From Zygnema cylindricum (taxonomy: Eukaryota > Streptophyta > Zygnematophyceae > Zygnematales > Zygnemataceae): a stretch of 17,952 nt of DNA. Shown piece after piece: positions 8,808-16,799 of this stretch. The notes below the pieces were generated by a model. It saw only the letters and a program-made list of their open reading frames with translations, searched no databases and had not been told where the DNA came from. Position 1 is the first letter of the stretch, and each line of letters begins with the position of its first letter. The stretch is from NCBI GenBank assembly GCA_037447655.1, contig JBBHKE010003239.1:1-17952 (forward strand), given 5' to 3'. The position numbers were made by a program, and so were the translations under genes.

Positions 8808-9092
8808 TTGCGAGTAAAGCCCAAAAAACGCTGGGTCGGATTTAAACATGAAAATCGTCATCCTGAAATATCCATGGTGCCAGTGTGTATACAGATTAGA
8901 CTCCTCCATTATCCCGATGGTGAAACGGACGACGAAAACGATAATAGGGGCACTAAGAAAAATAGAGTGGAGTCACCAGTTGATTTAACTCCGAACACAA
9001 AAATATCCATACGAGAGGCAGTTTGTCAAATAGAGAACACACGACGCATGCGACACTCGACGGTGCTTGACCAACTTATAATATTATTATAA
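8808..9092 (+). pseudogene. Block E1, right copy: acidic exon-like segment
   Basis: An open frame of 94 codons with a polar, acidic middle (GETDDENDNRGT) and a basic tail. It aligns with the left-arm block 7598-7783, including SPVDLTPNT, VCQ and HSTV. It lies about 120 bp downstream of the CT microsatellite. A start at the first ATG (8808) is arbitrary, because left-arm similarity begins further upstream around 8780. What follows (9093-9609) looks intronic and ends in a good acceptor. The family is not recognised and the function is unknown. Confidence 0.5.
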
Positions 9093-9609
9093 TTGATTTC
9101 GGTGGGTTTTAGCAATTTTGAATAATATATTAACTCAAGAATGGAAGTGGTTTATTTACTTTTGTCTTGTTTCATTTGTTTTAAAATGTTAGGGGTATTT
9201 TTTTTGTGATGTGTATTATTTTACACAACTTGAAGGTTGAGAAAAAAAAGTTAAAACTTGAGAAAATGAATGTTTTCTCTCCTGACTACCATCAAAAAAT
9301 AAGAAGGAAAAATGTGAGAAACGTATAGCCCTCATGTACATGATACTTAAAAACTAAATTAATTCAACAAAAGTCGGTAGATGCCTTTTATTTGTCATAT
9401 CGACAACAAGTACACTAGTCTTTGGTGTTTTGTGAACAACCAAACAATGTTATGAATTTTAAAACAGTTGGAGAATAAAAACGAGTGGGCGGAGTGGGAG
9501 AGAGAGAGGAAAACAACAATAGTTTATGTTTTGTGCATAAAAAAAAATTGACATTGGAGAGAGTAAGGTGTTATTTTGTTTTTTTTTATTTTGTCATTTG
9601 CAAACACAG

Positions 9610-10043
9610 GGTTTTTTACATGATATGATAAAAACATTAAAGTTTTTCCATAAAACACTTTGCGATATCATAGAATTGACAAATGAAGATGTCAGAAATA
9701 GACCTTATAAATCAAGTGTTATAAAAAACGTGATTCGCTAGACCTGTGTAGAGTGTAAACAAAAATATTTTGATCAACTGTCAAGGTTGTTAAAGACGGT
9801 TATAACGGCAAGCAGCTTGAAAAAATGAGTAGGAAATGAATTGACGCTTATACGATGAAAGATTTCGTGCATAAAAATATGTTGGATGGTGGCATTACTT
9901 TTTTAATTCATTTTGTAGACGGAATAAAAAACAGTGCCCAAGCAGTGAACTTTTGCGATTTTGTGCCTCGAAAACTGGACAGTGTGGGTCACACTTTTTA
10001 CTACATGCTTAAATTTCTGGAAATGAACGACAGTATTAGCAAA
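9610..10043 (+). pseudogene. Block E2, right copy: 434-bp exon with stops and a frameshift
   Basis: Starts after a good acceptor (pyrimidine-rich stretch, then CAAACACAG at 9601-9609) and ends before GTGTAT at 10044. It opens with GFLHDMIKTLKFF and CDIIELTNEDV. It then carries a TAG where the left copy has a proline codon, a one-base deletion between FDQ and the GYNGK equivalent, and a TGA where the left copy has a tryptophan codon. The last 84 codons (from 9855) are open: KDFVHKNM, ITFLIHFVDG, NFCDFVPRKLDSVG, MLKFLEMND. Length and boundaries match the left copy almost exactly, which supports a true ancestral exon. Confidence 0.55.
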
Positions 10044-10284
10044 GTGTATCTATTTCTGTTTTTCTACTTGGTAAAAAAATCCATAGACAATGTCATTACG
10101 TTCGGGTGATAACAGCTAACAGTGCGTTGTTATTTGTAATAAAGAAAAGCCGAAATCAGCATTTCGGTATTATTCGAAATAGAGATTATGACCTTTATTC
10201 TGTTGGAGGGATTTTATGTGGCTACTGTATTTGTTTCACATTGAAGTAGAGACTGGGTTGGGGGTGCTTGGATTTTTCTTGCAG

Positions 10285-10597
10285 AGAGTCATGGTATGCT
10301 CAAACTATTGTACTTGTAAACTCAATTGGCTTTAACATTTGTATACGCATTTGTAAGTGTAATTTTATTGAAAATTTCATTTATTTTGAAGATATTTGTG
10401 ATGCATGCATATGTACGACTTATTTTTATTCCCGAAGTCGTCGAAGGATGAAAAAAGTATGGATTACTACACCCACTTTCGCTTTATCTAGGCTATTTTT
10501 TTGAGTCTTAGAATTGTATCCAACTAGAAGTTACACGCAACGCAAATGGAAATTGCAAAAGCAACTCAGAGCATGGGTTGAAAACTTCTTTTCTTGA
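10285..10597 (+). pseudogene. Blocks E3/E4, right copy
   Basis: Starts after the acceptor TTTTTCTTGCAG (10273-10284). It reads ESWYAQTIVLVNSIGFN and stays open into the E4 equivalent (CTTYFYSRSRRRMKKVW, then ITTPTFA). There is a TGA at 10502-10504 where the left copy has a serine codon, after which the frame continues (VLELYPTR, KQLRAWVENFFS) to TGA at 10595-10597. The E4 part (10412-10597) has no indel relative to the left copy, which suggests coding constraint before decay. Confidence 0.5.
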
Positions 10598-11024
10598 TGG
10601 TATACTATTCAATTACAACGTTTATACATAATGGTGGTATATGTTTTTTGCGTTAATAACATTTTTAATGACATGACAAAACGCAAATGTTAAAATTGCT
10701 TTTGAAGTGCATCTTGTGGGACTGAAGAGATGGGTGAACGCCCACATGTATCTCTCCTACATAACCTTTATCCCCTTGGAAGTTTTATTGTTACAAGTCG
10801 GGTTTCAGAATAATAAGAATATTTGCCTTCTCCACCGAGATCGAGTTGAAATCCCCAATTGCCTTGTTCAACGTACATTTTTGTAGACCGACATCGCCTT
10901 AGAAGATATTAAAGAGGTACGGAATTTAAATGAGCAAAAAAAAAAAAAACTAAAGTATGAGGGAATAAAATGTTGTAGAATAGATAAAACAATAAAGAAC
11001 AGATGTTAGCGTCGATGTAAATTA

Positions 11025-11249
11025 GTGTTGGAATTTTACGGTAAGGTGGGCAAAGCGGCAACGACGACAAAAGTTGCGACGACAACGTGGCGACGTTGTC
11101 GCGTCGCCGTGGCTGAAAAATGTGAGGTGGCGTCTGTGGCACCATTGGCGTTGCCAAAATCGTCAACTTGTGAATGTGGGCGCCGTGAAATAAGATGCAA
11201 AAATTGCAAATTTAAATTTGAACTTTCGCGTGCTCCGAACGATTTGTAG
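11025..11249 (+). CDS. Short open frame with a C-x-C-x6-C-x2-C motif (doubtful gene)
   Basis: A 74-codon frame over the CpG-rich block of the right arm: GKVGKAATTTKVATTTWRR in the first half, then STCECGRREIRCKNCKFKFE. Cysteines 49, 51, 58 and 61 form a compact cluster that could bind zinc. The left-arm homologue keeps the first two cysteines (CECGR) and is then interrupted. A 106-codon frame on the opposite strand (11036-11356) overlaps it, and composition alone does not decide between them. It may be an exon of the palindrome gene between E4 and E5, or a chance frame in GC-rich DNA. No function can be assigned. Confidence 0.25.
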   Translation: MLEFYGKVGKAATTTKVATTTWRRCRVAVAEKCEVASVAPLALPKSSTCECGRREIRCKNCKFKFELSRAPNDL

Positions 11250-11394
11250 CGATATACCAATGTTAAATCGCATTGTACGTCAAAATGTATAATTTTGAGC
11301 GTCTGTTTAGCATTCCGATTCACTTTCAATTTAAATGAAATTCTTTGGTTTTTCAAATTGAAGTTGGAACGCGAATCGACGTCACAATTTCTAC

Positions 11395-11548
11395 ACGATT
11401 TTTAATCTTGCATGATTCAAACCGTTCGTCAACTTCGAACGTACGTGAGTTTTATTTCGCAATCCGTGTTACCTCCATGTGTACGTTATAATAGCGTACG
11501 CAAATTAGATTTCGTAAACCTTCGAACATCCATTTGTACTTTCTAAGG
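11395..11548 (+). pseudogene. Block E5, right copy, with donor-like GTAAGC
   Basis: An open frame begins at about 11410 (MIQTVRQLRTY) and runs through SVRKLDFVNLRTSICTF to a stop created by one extra base just before the donor-like TCTAAG|GTAAGC. The left copy has TTTGAAG|GTAAGC at this point. The terminal 40 bp, including the donor, is tandemly duplicated (see 11514-11593). Confidence 0.4.
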
Positions 11549-11593
11549 TAAGCGTAAACCTTCGGACATCCATTTGTACTTTCTAAGGTAAGC
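11514..11593. repeat. 40-bp tandem duplication containing a splice-donor-like site
   Basis: Two adjacent 40-bp copies (11514-11553 and 11554-11593) that differ by one base (GAACATC versus GGACATC). Each ends in CTTTCTAAGGTAAGC. The left arm has a single copy, so the duplication arose after the palindrome formed. Confidence 0.9.
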
Positions 11594-11653
11594 CTACGTC
11601 TTTCAACATCATTTCTCTTAAGTTTTATTTGTCTCTTTCATGTTAGAAGTTAG

Positions 11654-12174
11654 AACGACCACAATGGATATTTTACTTAATCATATTACTCGTCAATGTA
11701 TTGAATTACCTCCCGTTACAGCAATCGCTTCCGAAGTATGAGATACAACTAAAAATCAGAGAGTACTCGCACAAAGAAAAAAAAAAAAAACGCCCTTTGT
11801 AACCTTTAGATTTTGAATTTGATATAAGGCCACTTAGTACTTGCAACAACGTTGACGATGCTAAGTAAAAACCATCTGTACAGGCGATTGCTGAACCCAT
11901 TGTCGAACCCATTATTGATAGCGATGAACTTTTAGAAGGGTTAAACTGTTCTTACCACACAATGGAGGGTAACATAAAAGGCTCTAAATACGAGGAAGAC
12001 GAATCTACGAAAGACGAACAATCAGCCGAAAATACAAAGCGGCAAAATGAGGCTAATTATAGTACTAACAACGATATGATGGAGGTAAGATCTTTAAATC
12101 CCCCTTTGGAGTGGAAATTAGCTTTACTGCCCAGAAACCAAAGAGACCTCTCGCCAATTCACTCCATGCGTTAA
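11654..12174 (+). pseudogene. Block E6, right copy
   Basis: Begins after TTAG at 11650-11653 and stays in one reading frame to TAG/TAA-type stops: RPQWIFYLIILLVNVLNYLP, LQQSLPKYEIQLKIREYSHK, a lysine run encoded by poly-A, then TAA (11800-11802), FEFDIRPLSTCNNVDDAK, TAA (11866-11868), EPIVEPIIDSDELLEGLN, KGSKYEEDESTKDEQS, NTKRQNEANY, MEVRSLNPPLEW and NQRDLSPIHSMR. The part from 11962 is open for 70 codons. Only two in-frame stops in about 170 codons, both at positions where the left copy is readable (CAA and TAC), fit recent loss of function on top of an old coding exon. Confidence 0.5.
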
Positions 12175-12359
12175 AACCAGATTGATGGTTCTCTTACCTA
12201 TAGGGCAATATGAAAAACTGGATGTTTTTTACCTTTCACGTTGCCATTTCATACCTCCTGCAGATTGGGTACTCAAATCCCGAAAGGGTTATGGGTTGAA
12301 ATAATGAAAAACCAAAACCCCTAAACATTTCACCTGACTTACTTGTATATCTCACATGG

Positions 12360-12566
12360 ATGAACATGGCAAGTGGCGACATTAAAATATCATCTTCCGT
12401 ATTTACTCAGTTTGATATTTGTGACAAACGACTTTCTTGGATTATAGGTCGACAAGATGGCAAAGAGTTTGATGTGTGTAAGGTTCTCTTTCTACACCAT
12501 ACTTGGGCCCCAAGACTTAGTAGCATTCTCCGCGTGTGCAAGAAAAAAATATGTGACAAATTTTAA
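12360..12566 (+). pseudogene. Block E7, right copy a
   Basis: A 68-codon open frame: MASGDIKISSSVFTQFD, DKRLSWIIGRQDGKEFDV, VLFLHHTWAPRLSSILRVCK, then a lysine-rich end. It is the first of two tandem copies and matches the left-arm IWDPRLNSIFHMCKK segment. Unlike copy b it has no stop after RQDG. The basic, tryptophan-containing sequence is not one I recognise. Confidence 0.4.
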
Positions 12567-12808
12567 GGAAATGAAAAAAAAAATATTAAGGCGAATTCGG
12601 AGTATTAGAGAAAACAGCCTACGTATCCGCTTGGAAGATATGCAATGGGTGCTTTCTACCTTTCACGCTCCCATTTCATACCCCATACAGATTGGCCTCT
12701 AAAATATTCGTACTCAAATCCCGAAAAGGCTATGGGCTGAAATAATGAAAAACCACAACACCCTTAAAGATTTCACCTGATTTACCTGTATATCCCACAT
12801 AAATGTAC

Positions 12809-13033
12809 ATGGCAAGTGACGACATTAAAATATCATTTTCCGTATTTACTCAGTTTAACATTAGTGACAAACGACTTTCTTGGATTATACGTCGACAAGA
12901 TGGCTAAGAGTTTGATGTGCGTAAAGTTCTCTTTCTACACCATATTTGGGCCCCTAGACTTAGAAGCATTCTCCGCGTGCGCAAAAAAGAAAAAAATATG
13001 ACAAATTTCAAGGAAATGAAAGAAAAATTATAA
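12809..13033 (+). pseudogene. Block E7, right copy b
   Basis: The same frame as copy a: MASDDIKISFSVFTQFNIS, DKRLSWIIRRQDG, TAA where copy a has AAA, then EFDVRKVLFLHHIWAPRLRS, ILRVRKK and NMTNFKEMKEKL to TAA at 13031-13033. A 196-codon minus-strand frame (12904-13494) overlaps it but crosses the palindrome boundary and shows no domain. Confidence 0.4.
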
Positions 13034-13322
13034 AAGCGAATTCGAAGTATTAAGGCAAACGAGCTACGTATCCTCTTAGAATATATAGTTAGGGTTCGTA
13101 AATTAACTCTACCACCGAGAAAAGTCAAGGTTTCTCTACTAAAAAAAGGCGAAATCTCTTTTGAAGAATTGCTACAAAAGTTCGTCAATCTCCAACAAAT
13201 AGTTTTTGGTCTTCGGCAGATAGTGGTTAGACTTCGACGACTGATTATCCGAGAGGATTGAGAGAAAATGGATAAAGACGGAATGACAGACAGAAAGAGG
13301 TATAGTAAGAAAAGCATAGAGG

Positions 13323-13906
13323 TACCAAGCGTTTTAAACGCACGCATGAAACGTCGAAAAAATAAAGATTTATGCCAACGGAACAAATGCAAAAAAAAAA
13401 AAATGCTTTGACCTACTTGTACAATGACCGGGACCCTCCGTACATACACTTCGAATAAGAACAGACACATAACTCCGACGAACAAAATCAACACTTAAAC
13501 AAGACGTAAATTGACAACCGACGCTAACGACAAATCCCACAATGTAAAACCTAACAAAAAGTGCGTGCGACATGCGTGCACGATTCGTATAAAAAACGCA
13601 CTAAATCCTACCGTACTTCGAAACCGCATGTTTTCGAGTAAAGTTTGAGCTGTTGACGTGAAACATGTCTCCTTTCCGCGGCACTAAAAATTAAAAGTTC
13701 GGAAACCAAAAAGTTCGAAATAGCAACATTCTCAACGGCGACTCAAGGAATGGTCGATCTGAAGAGTTGCGGTGAAACATATAAGAAAGCGTGTTGAACG
13801 GCCGTCCACCCACGTCAAGAATTAAATGATAACCGACATTTTCCATCGTTACTAAAGTTGATAAGAACGGAAGAACGAAACTTGAGTACAACGGAATAAA
13901 CCGCAA
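13323..13906. other. Unassigned stretch between the giant palindrome and the hAT-like cluster
   Basis: Minus-strand frames of 67 and 71 codons are present (13370-13573, 13691-13906) but neither shows a recognisable motif and neither has a homologue elsewhere in the window. No inverted partner for this stretch is seen. Confidence 0.35.
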
Positions 13907-14073
13907 GTATCAGCGATAGTTATCGAACCTATGTTATCACAATAGAAAACCTTGCGATAAAAAACTGGCAGTTTAGTTTTCTATCGCGATAATACCGGTA
14001 CCAAATATATCGTTCCAGTATATCGATTATCGGTAAGCCAAAAAGTGGGGCATATCAGTTATCGGAGAACACT
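13907..14073 (+). mobile_element. Partial hAT-like MITE, copy C (one end only)
   Basis: The order of words matches the downstream end of copy A (about 14372-14525): CGATAGTTATCGAACC, GTTATCACAATAGAAAACC, TATCGCGATAATACCGGTACC, ATATCGATTATCGGTAAGCC, TTATCGGAGAACACT. It is diverged. It ends immediately before the target duplication of copy A, so copy A inserted next to its terminus. The opposite end is not seen. Confidence 0.5.
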
Positions 14074-14081
14074 GAAATTTC

Positions 14082-14525
14082 TATTGGTGTATCGGAAAAA
14101 AAATTACAGTGATAACAACCATACCGATAGTTATCGGTTATCGAACGGTCAGGGGTCCCGATATATCACTCTGAGACCAACAAATTCCTTATCAGCGATA
14201 AATAGAAAAAATATAGTATGTTATATAATAGTAACTTAATATGTAATGTAATATATTTTTCACTTTATATAGCATGGCATGCCATGTGTAACAATTTGTT
14301 CGTACTCTGTGTTGGCGGTTCAGTATGACGGCATCAACCACACAACTATACAACACAAGCCGTACAACTATCGTCGATAGGTATCGATGCTAGTGTTATC
14401 GCAATAAAAAACCGATATATCGGCGATAACACCAGTTCGATATATATATATATATATCAATTATCAGCAAGCCAAAAAAAGGTACATATCGATAATCGGC
14501 AAAAATGTGCCAATACACAACACTA
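14082..14525 (+). mobile_element. Non-autonomous hAT-like element (MITE), copy A
   Basis: Starts TATTGGTGTATCGG and ends TACACAACACTA, which read as terminal inverted repeats of the TAGTGTTGTGTATCGG type once compared with copy B. The flanks are GAAATTTC (14074-14081) and TAAATTTC (14526-14533), an 8-bp target duplication with one mismatch. An 8-bp duplication and TAGNG-like termini are typical of the hAT superfamily. Both subterminal regions are packed with TATCG/CGATA words, plausible transposase-binding sites. It encodes no transposase, so it would depend on a related autonomous element elsewhere. A (TA)n run (about 14440-14458) and a perfect 14-bp palindrome (14273-14286) lie inside. Confidence 0.75.
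14273..14286. repeat. 14-bp palindrome in MITE copy A
   Basis: CATGGCATGCCATG is a perfect palindrome in the middle of the element. The equivalent site in copy B is CGTGGCATGCCACG (14908-14921), also perfect. Confidence 0.85.
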
Positions 14526-14643
14526 TAAATTTCCATATGTTTCATTCGTGATACGTTTCGCACGTGTGAGAACAATTCTTATTGTACAACGGTTATAGAT
14601 TGGCGGGACGTCGTTTCAAGACTTTGTGACGAAATTTATTTTG

Positions 14644-15114
14644 TAGTATTGTGTATCGGCAAGGTTTTGCCGATAATCGATATGTACATTTTTTTGGCTT
14701 GCCAATAATAGATACATTGGCACGATATATCAACACCGGTGTTATCGTCTATAAAAAACCGATGATATCGGTTTGGTATCGCGATAACACAGGTACTAAT
14801 AACTATCGACGATAATTGTACAGTTCGTACCGTACAATTGTACGATTGATTCAGTCGTACTGAATTGCCATTTTTCTCTTACACAGCGTACGGAACAAAT
14901 TGTTACACGTGGCATGCCACGCTATATACAATGAAATATATAACACAGTATATTATAAAGTACTATTATATAACGTATTATATTTTTCTCACTTAACGAC
15001 GATAAGGAATTTGTTGGTCTATGAGTGATATATCGAGACCCTTGACCGTTCGATAGCCGATAACTATCGTTATCTGTATTATCGCGATAAATTTATTGCC
15101 GATACACAACACTA
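14644..15114 (-). mobile_element. Non-autonomous hAT-like element (MITE), copy B, inverted
   Basis: Starts TAGTATTGTGTATCGGCAA and ends TTGCCGATACACAACACTA, clear terminal inverted repeats. Its reverse complement matches copy A along its length: CGAACGGTCAAGGGTC, GATATATCACTC, CCAACAAATTCCTTATC, GTAACAATTTGTTC. The flanks TTATTTTG (14636-14643) and ATATTTTC (15115-15122) agree at 6 of 8 positions, a possible decayed target duplication. With copy A it forms a palindrome of about 1 kb around a 118-bp spacer. No transposase frame is present. Confidence 0.75.
14908..14921. repeat. 14-bp palindrome in MITE copy B
   Basis: CGTGGCATGCCACG. It differs from copy A only at the two symmetric positions, where CG pairs here correspond to CA and TG in copy A. 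Confidence 0.85.
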
Positions 15115-15725
15115 ATATTTTCTGACGCCTTGTCACAAAATGCGAATGACAAACAAAGGACGAACTAAACGAATCATATCATCGCTTCGACGCGTTTTTT
15201 AGTGTTTAAAACAGTTAATATCGTGCATCCGTTCAACAACGCACGGCATGTACACCTAATCTTAACAAATGTCCTATGTGCACAAAACGCAATAAACTAA
15301 CAAATACTACGTATAGTCGCATCAAACCATTTTGAAAAGTAAATAAAATTCGTACCATGCGTAGCACCCATACACTTTATATACATTTGCGAAGAGTGAC
15401 TGTATATGTCAATGTATTTTAGGGTTAGTTAGTGTTTTTAGGGGATTTCAGGGTTTATAAGGTACATTTGTTTTGTAAATTCTGTAAATTTAAGTACAAA
15501 TGTTTTTGATTTTTAGTACATTTAGGTAGAGTGTCCATATTATTCCATACTTTTTACGGTTATTTGTTTTAGGTTTGTTACTTTACGTTGCCATACACTT
15601 CCATATTTATCCGTACAGCTGCGTTGCAATTGACGTACAGTAATTGACATTTGTGTACATTTCCGTGCATTTTAGGGTTAATAAGCGAGATTTTAGGGTA
15701 TTAAGAGGAAATTTAGGGTTTTAAG
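15115..15725. repeat. Spacer with scattered TTTAGGG-type words
   Basis: No gene is seen. From about 15418 the words TTTTAGGGTT, TTTAGGTAGAG, TTTTAGGGTATT and TTTAGGGTTTT recur, mixed with CATTT-CGTACATTTT words. These resemble the plant telomere unit TTTAGGG but are spaced irregularly, so this is neither a telomere nor a clean interstitial array. Confidence 0.4.
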
Positions 15726-15778
15726 TAGTGTTGTGTCTCGGCAGGGTTTTTGCCGATAATCGATATGTCCCTTTAATT
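15726..15778 (-). mobile_element. Isolated hAT-like element end, copy D
   Basis: TAGTGTTGTGTCTCGGCAGG, then TTTTTGCCGATAATCGATAT, closely matches the first 50 bp of copy B (14644-14693). Similarity stops after GTCCCTTT. No second end is found downstream, so this is a truncated copy. Confidence 0.65.
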
Positions 15779-16229
15779 AGAGGAGTTAATTATAGGTTAA
15801 CTTAGAAGTGACGACGAGTTCAATAGGCGTATGACATTTTTTTTTTATTCTTGTACTTAGATTTGGGCTTTGTTATAGTTTTCACTTTAACATGCTGATC
15901 TTGTTACTTTTGGTAAACATCGTAATGACTTTGTATGAAATATACACATTGATGTTTTGTTTCACACGGACGGCTCGTTGCAATTGTGCGTATGACGGTC
16001 GAGTTTAGATTTGACGGTCAATCCGTTGGACAGGCTTGACTTGCGAGATATCTTAAGAACCGGTTAAAGTTTTGCCAATGTGTACTTAAAAATCTACAAT
16101 TTTTGACAAGCTGACGTAAGTGACTTGCCCGCAACCCAAATAATTACTGCGATGATCAATTCCCTAATTATACATTAAAGATCTATGTTTTTAAAACTCG
16201 TACCACAAGCATTCAGTTTTATATAACTA
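15779..16229. other. Spacer with no recognised feature
   Basis: AT-rich with no convincing open frame, terminal repeat or RNA gene. Confidence 0.4.
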
Positions 16230-16345
16230 TTTTGTACGACTGTTCCGTACAACTGTTGGGCCTGAGTGTTTTGTACGATTGTTTCACACCACTGTTTCAT
16301 ACTACTATTTCACTATTTTGAACGTCGATGTTCAAATAGTGCGAT
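16230..16345. repeat. Degenerate array of a 'gtacgactgtttca' word, with a hairpin
   Basis: TTTTGTACGACTGTTCCGTAC, TTTTGTACGATTGTTTCAC and ACTGTTTCATACTACTATTTC-like words follow one another. At the end CACTATTTTGAAC (16311-16323) pairs with GTTCAAATAGTG (16330-16341), a hairpin with one bulged T. A related array is at 16800-16895. Confidence 0.5.
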
Positions 16346-16404
16346 TTTTTCATTTTTTCCGATTTTTACTTATAATTCGTGACTTAAAAAAAAAAAACAA
16401 AAAA

Positions 16405-16629
16405 GCGCGGAGTACTTTCTGTTCGGTAAACTGAATGGAAAATCTAGGGGAAATGTACGGTATTTTACGGAAAATGTACGGACTTTGACAAAAAGATACG
16501 CTGCACTTCTTAGTACTTTATGTCCAGTAAACTGAACAAAACTTTAACAGAAAATGTACGGAATTTTACCAAATGTACGGAATTTTACTGAGAATGTACG
16601 GACTTTTACGAAAAGAGGCGTTGCAGTGT
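16405..16629. repeat. Imperfect tandem pair of about 105 bp, rich in ATGTACGG
   Basis: Unit 1 (about 16411-16507) and unit 2 (about 16513-16628) both run from GTACTTT-TGT-C-GTAAACTGAA through repeated AAATGTACGG to ACGGACTTT-AC-AAAAG and a GC-TTGCA-type end. ATGTACGG occurs five times. Frames across it on both strands (16544-16796) merely translate the repeat. Confidence 0.65.
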
Positions 16630-16799
16630 TGCGCCATTTGCGCGCGGTAAGTTTGAATTTTGTACGATCGTACGGATTTTGTTTTACATATACGGAACAG
16701 TACGGATACAAAATCACTAACGATTTTAACATTTTTTTCAAATCGTGCAATGTGTTACTTACGTATAATTCGCCGCGATTAAATCTTTCGTACTAAACG

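Larger units (their letters stand above)
12205..13081. repeat. 443-bp tandem duplication, right arm only
   Basis: CATGGCAAGTG at 12365 recurs at 12808. Similarity runs through TTTCGTGACAAACGACTTTC-like, GTCGACAAGATGGC and GCATTCTCCGCGTG words to the ends of both units (about 12638 and 13081). The left arm has no such duplication. Confidence 0.9.
8290..13262 (+). repeat. Right arm of the giant inverted repeat
   Basis: Reverse-complement counterpart of 3816-8160. It is longer because of the larger CT microsatellite (8430-8680), a 443-bp tandem duplication (12205-13081) and a 40-bp tandem duplication (11514-11593). Intron-like stretches without coding sense are 9093-9609, 10044-10284 and about 10598-11024. 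Similarity to the left side fades after about 13262-13322, where the sequence is purine-rich and mirrors the polypyrimidine tract outside the left arm. Confidence 0.9.

Noticed and set aside
12904-13494. 196-codon minus-strand open frame
   Set aside because: It lies antisense to block E7, crosses the palindrome boundary and is not conserved in the left arm as a protein.
13691-13906. 71-codon minus-strand frame with a GYHLILDVGG stretch
   Set aside because: No homologous copy in the window and no recognisable motif; too short to support alone.
15418-15730. Interstitial telomere array
   Set aside because: TTTAGGG words are isolated and irregularly spaced, not tandem.
13907-15778. hAT transposase gene
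   Set aside because: No frame in the elements or the spacer is long enough or shows transposase motifs; the elements are non-autonomous.
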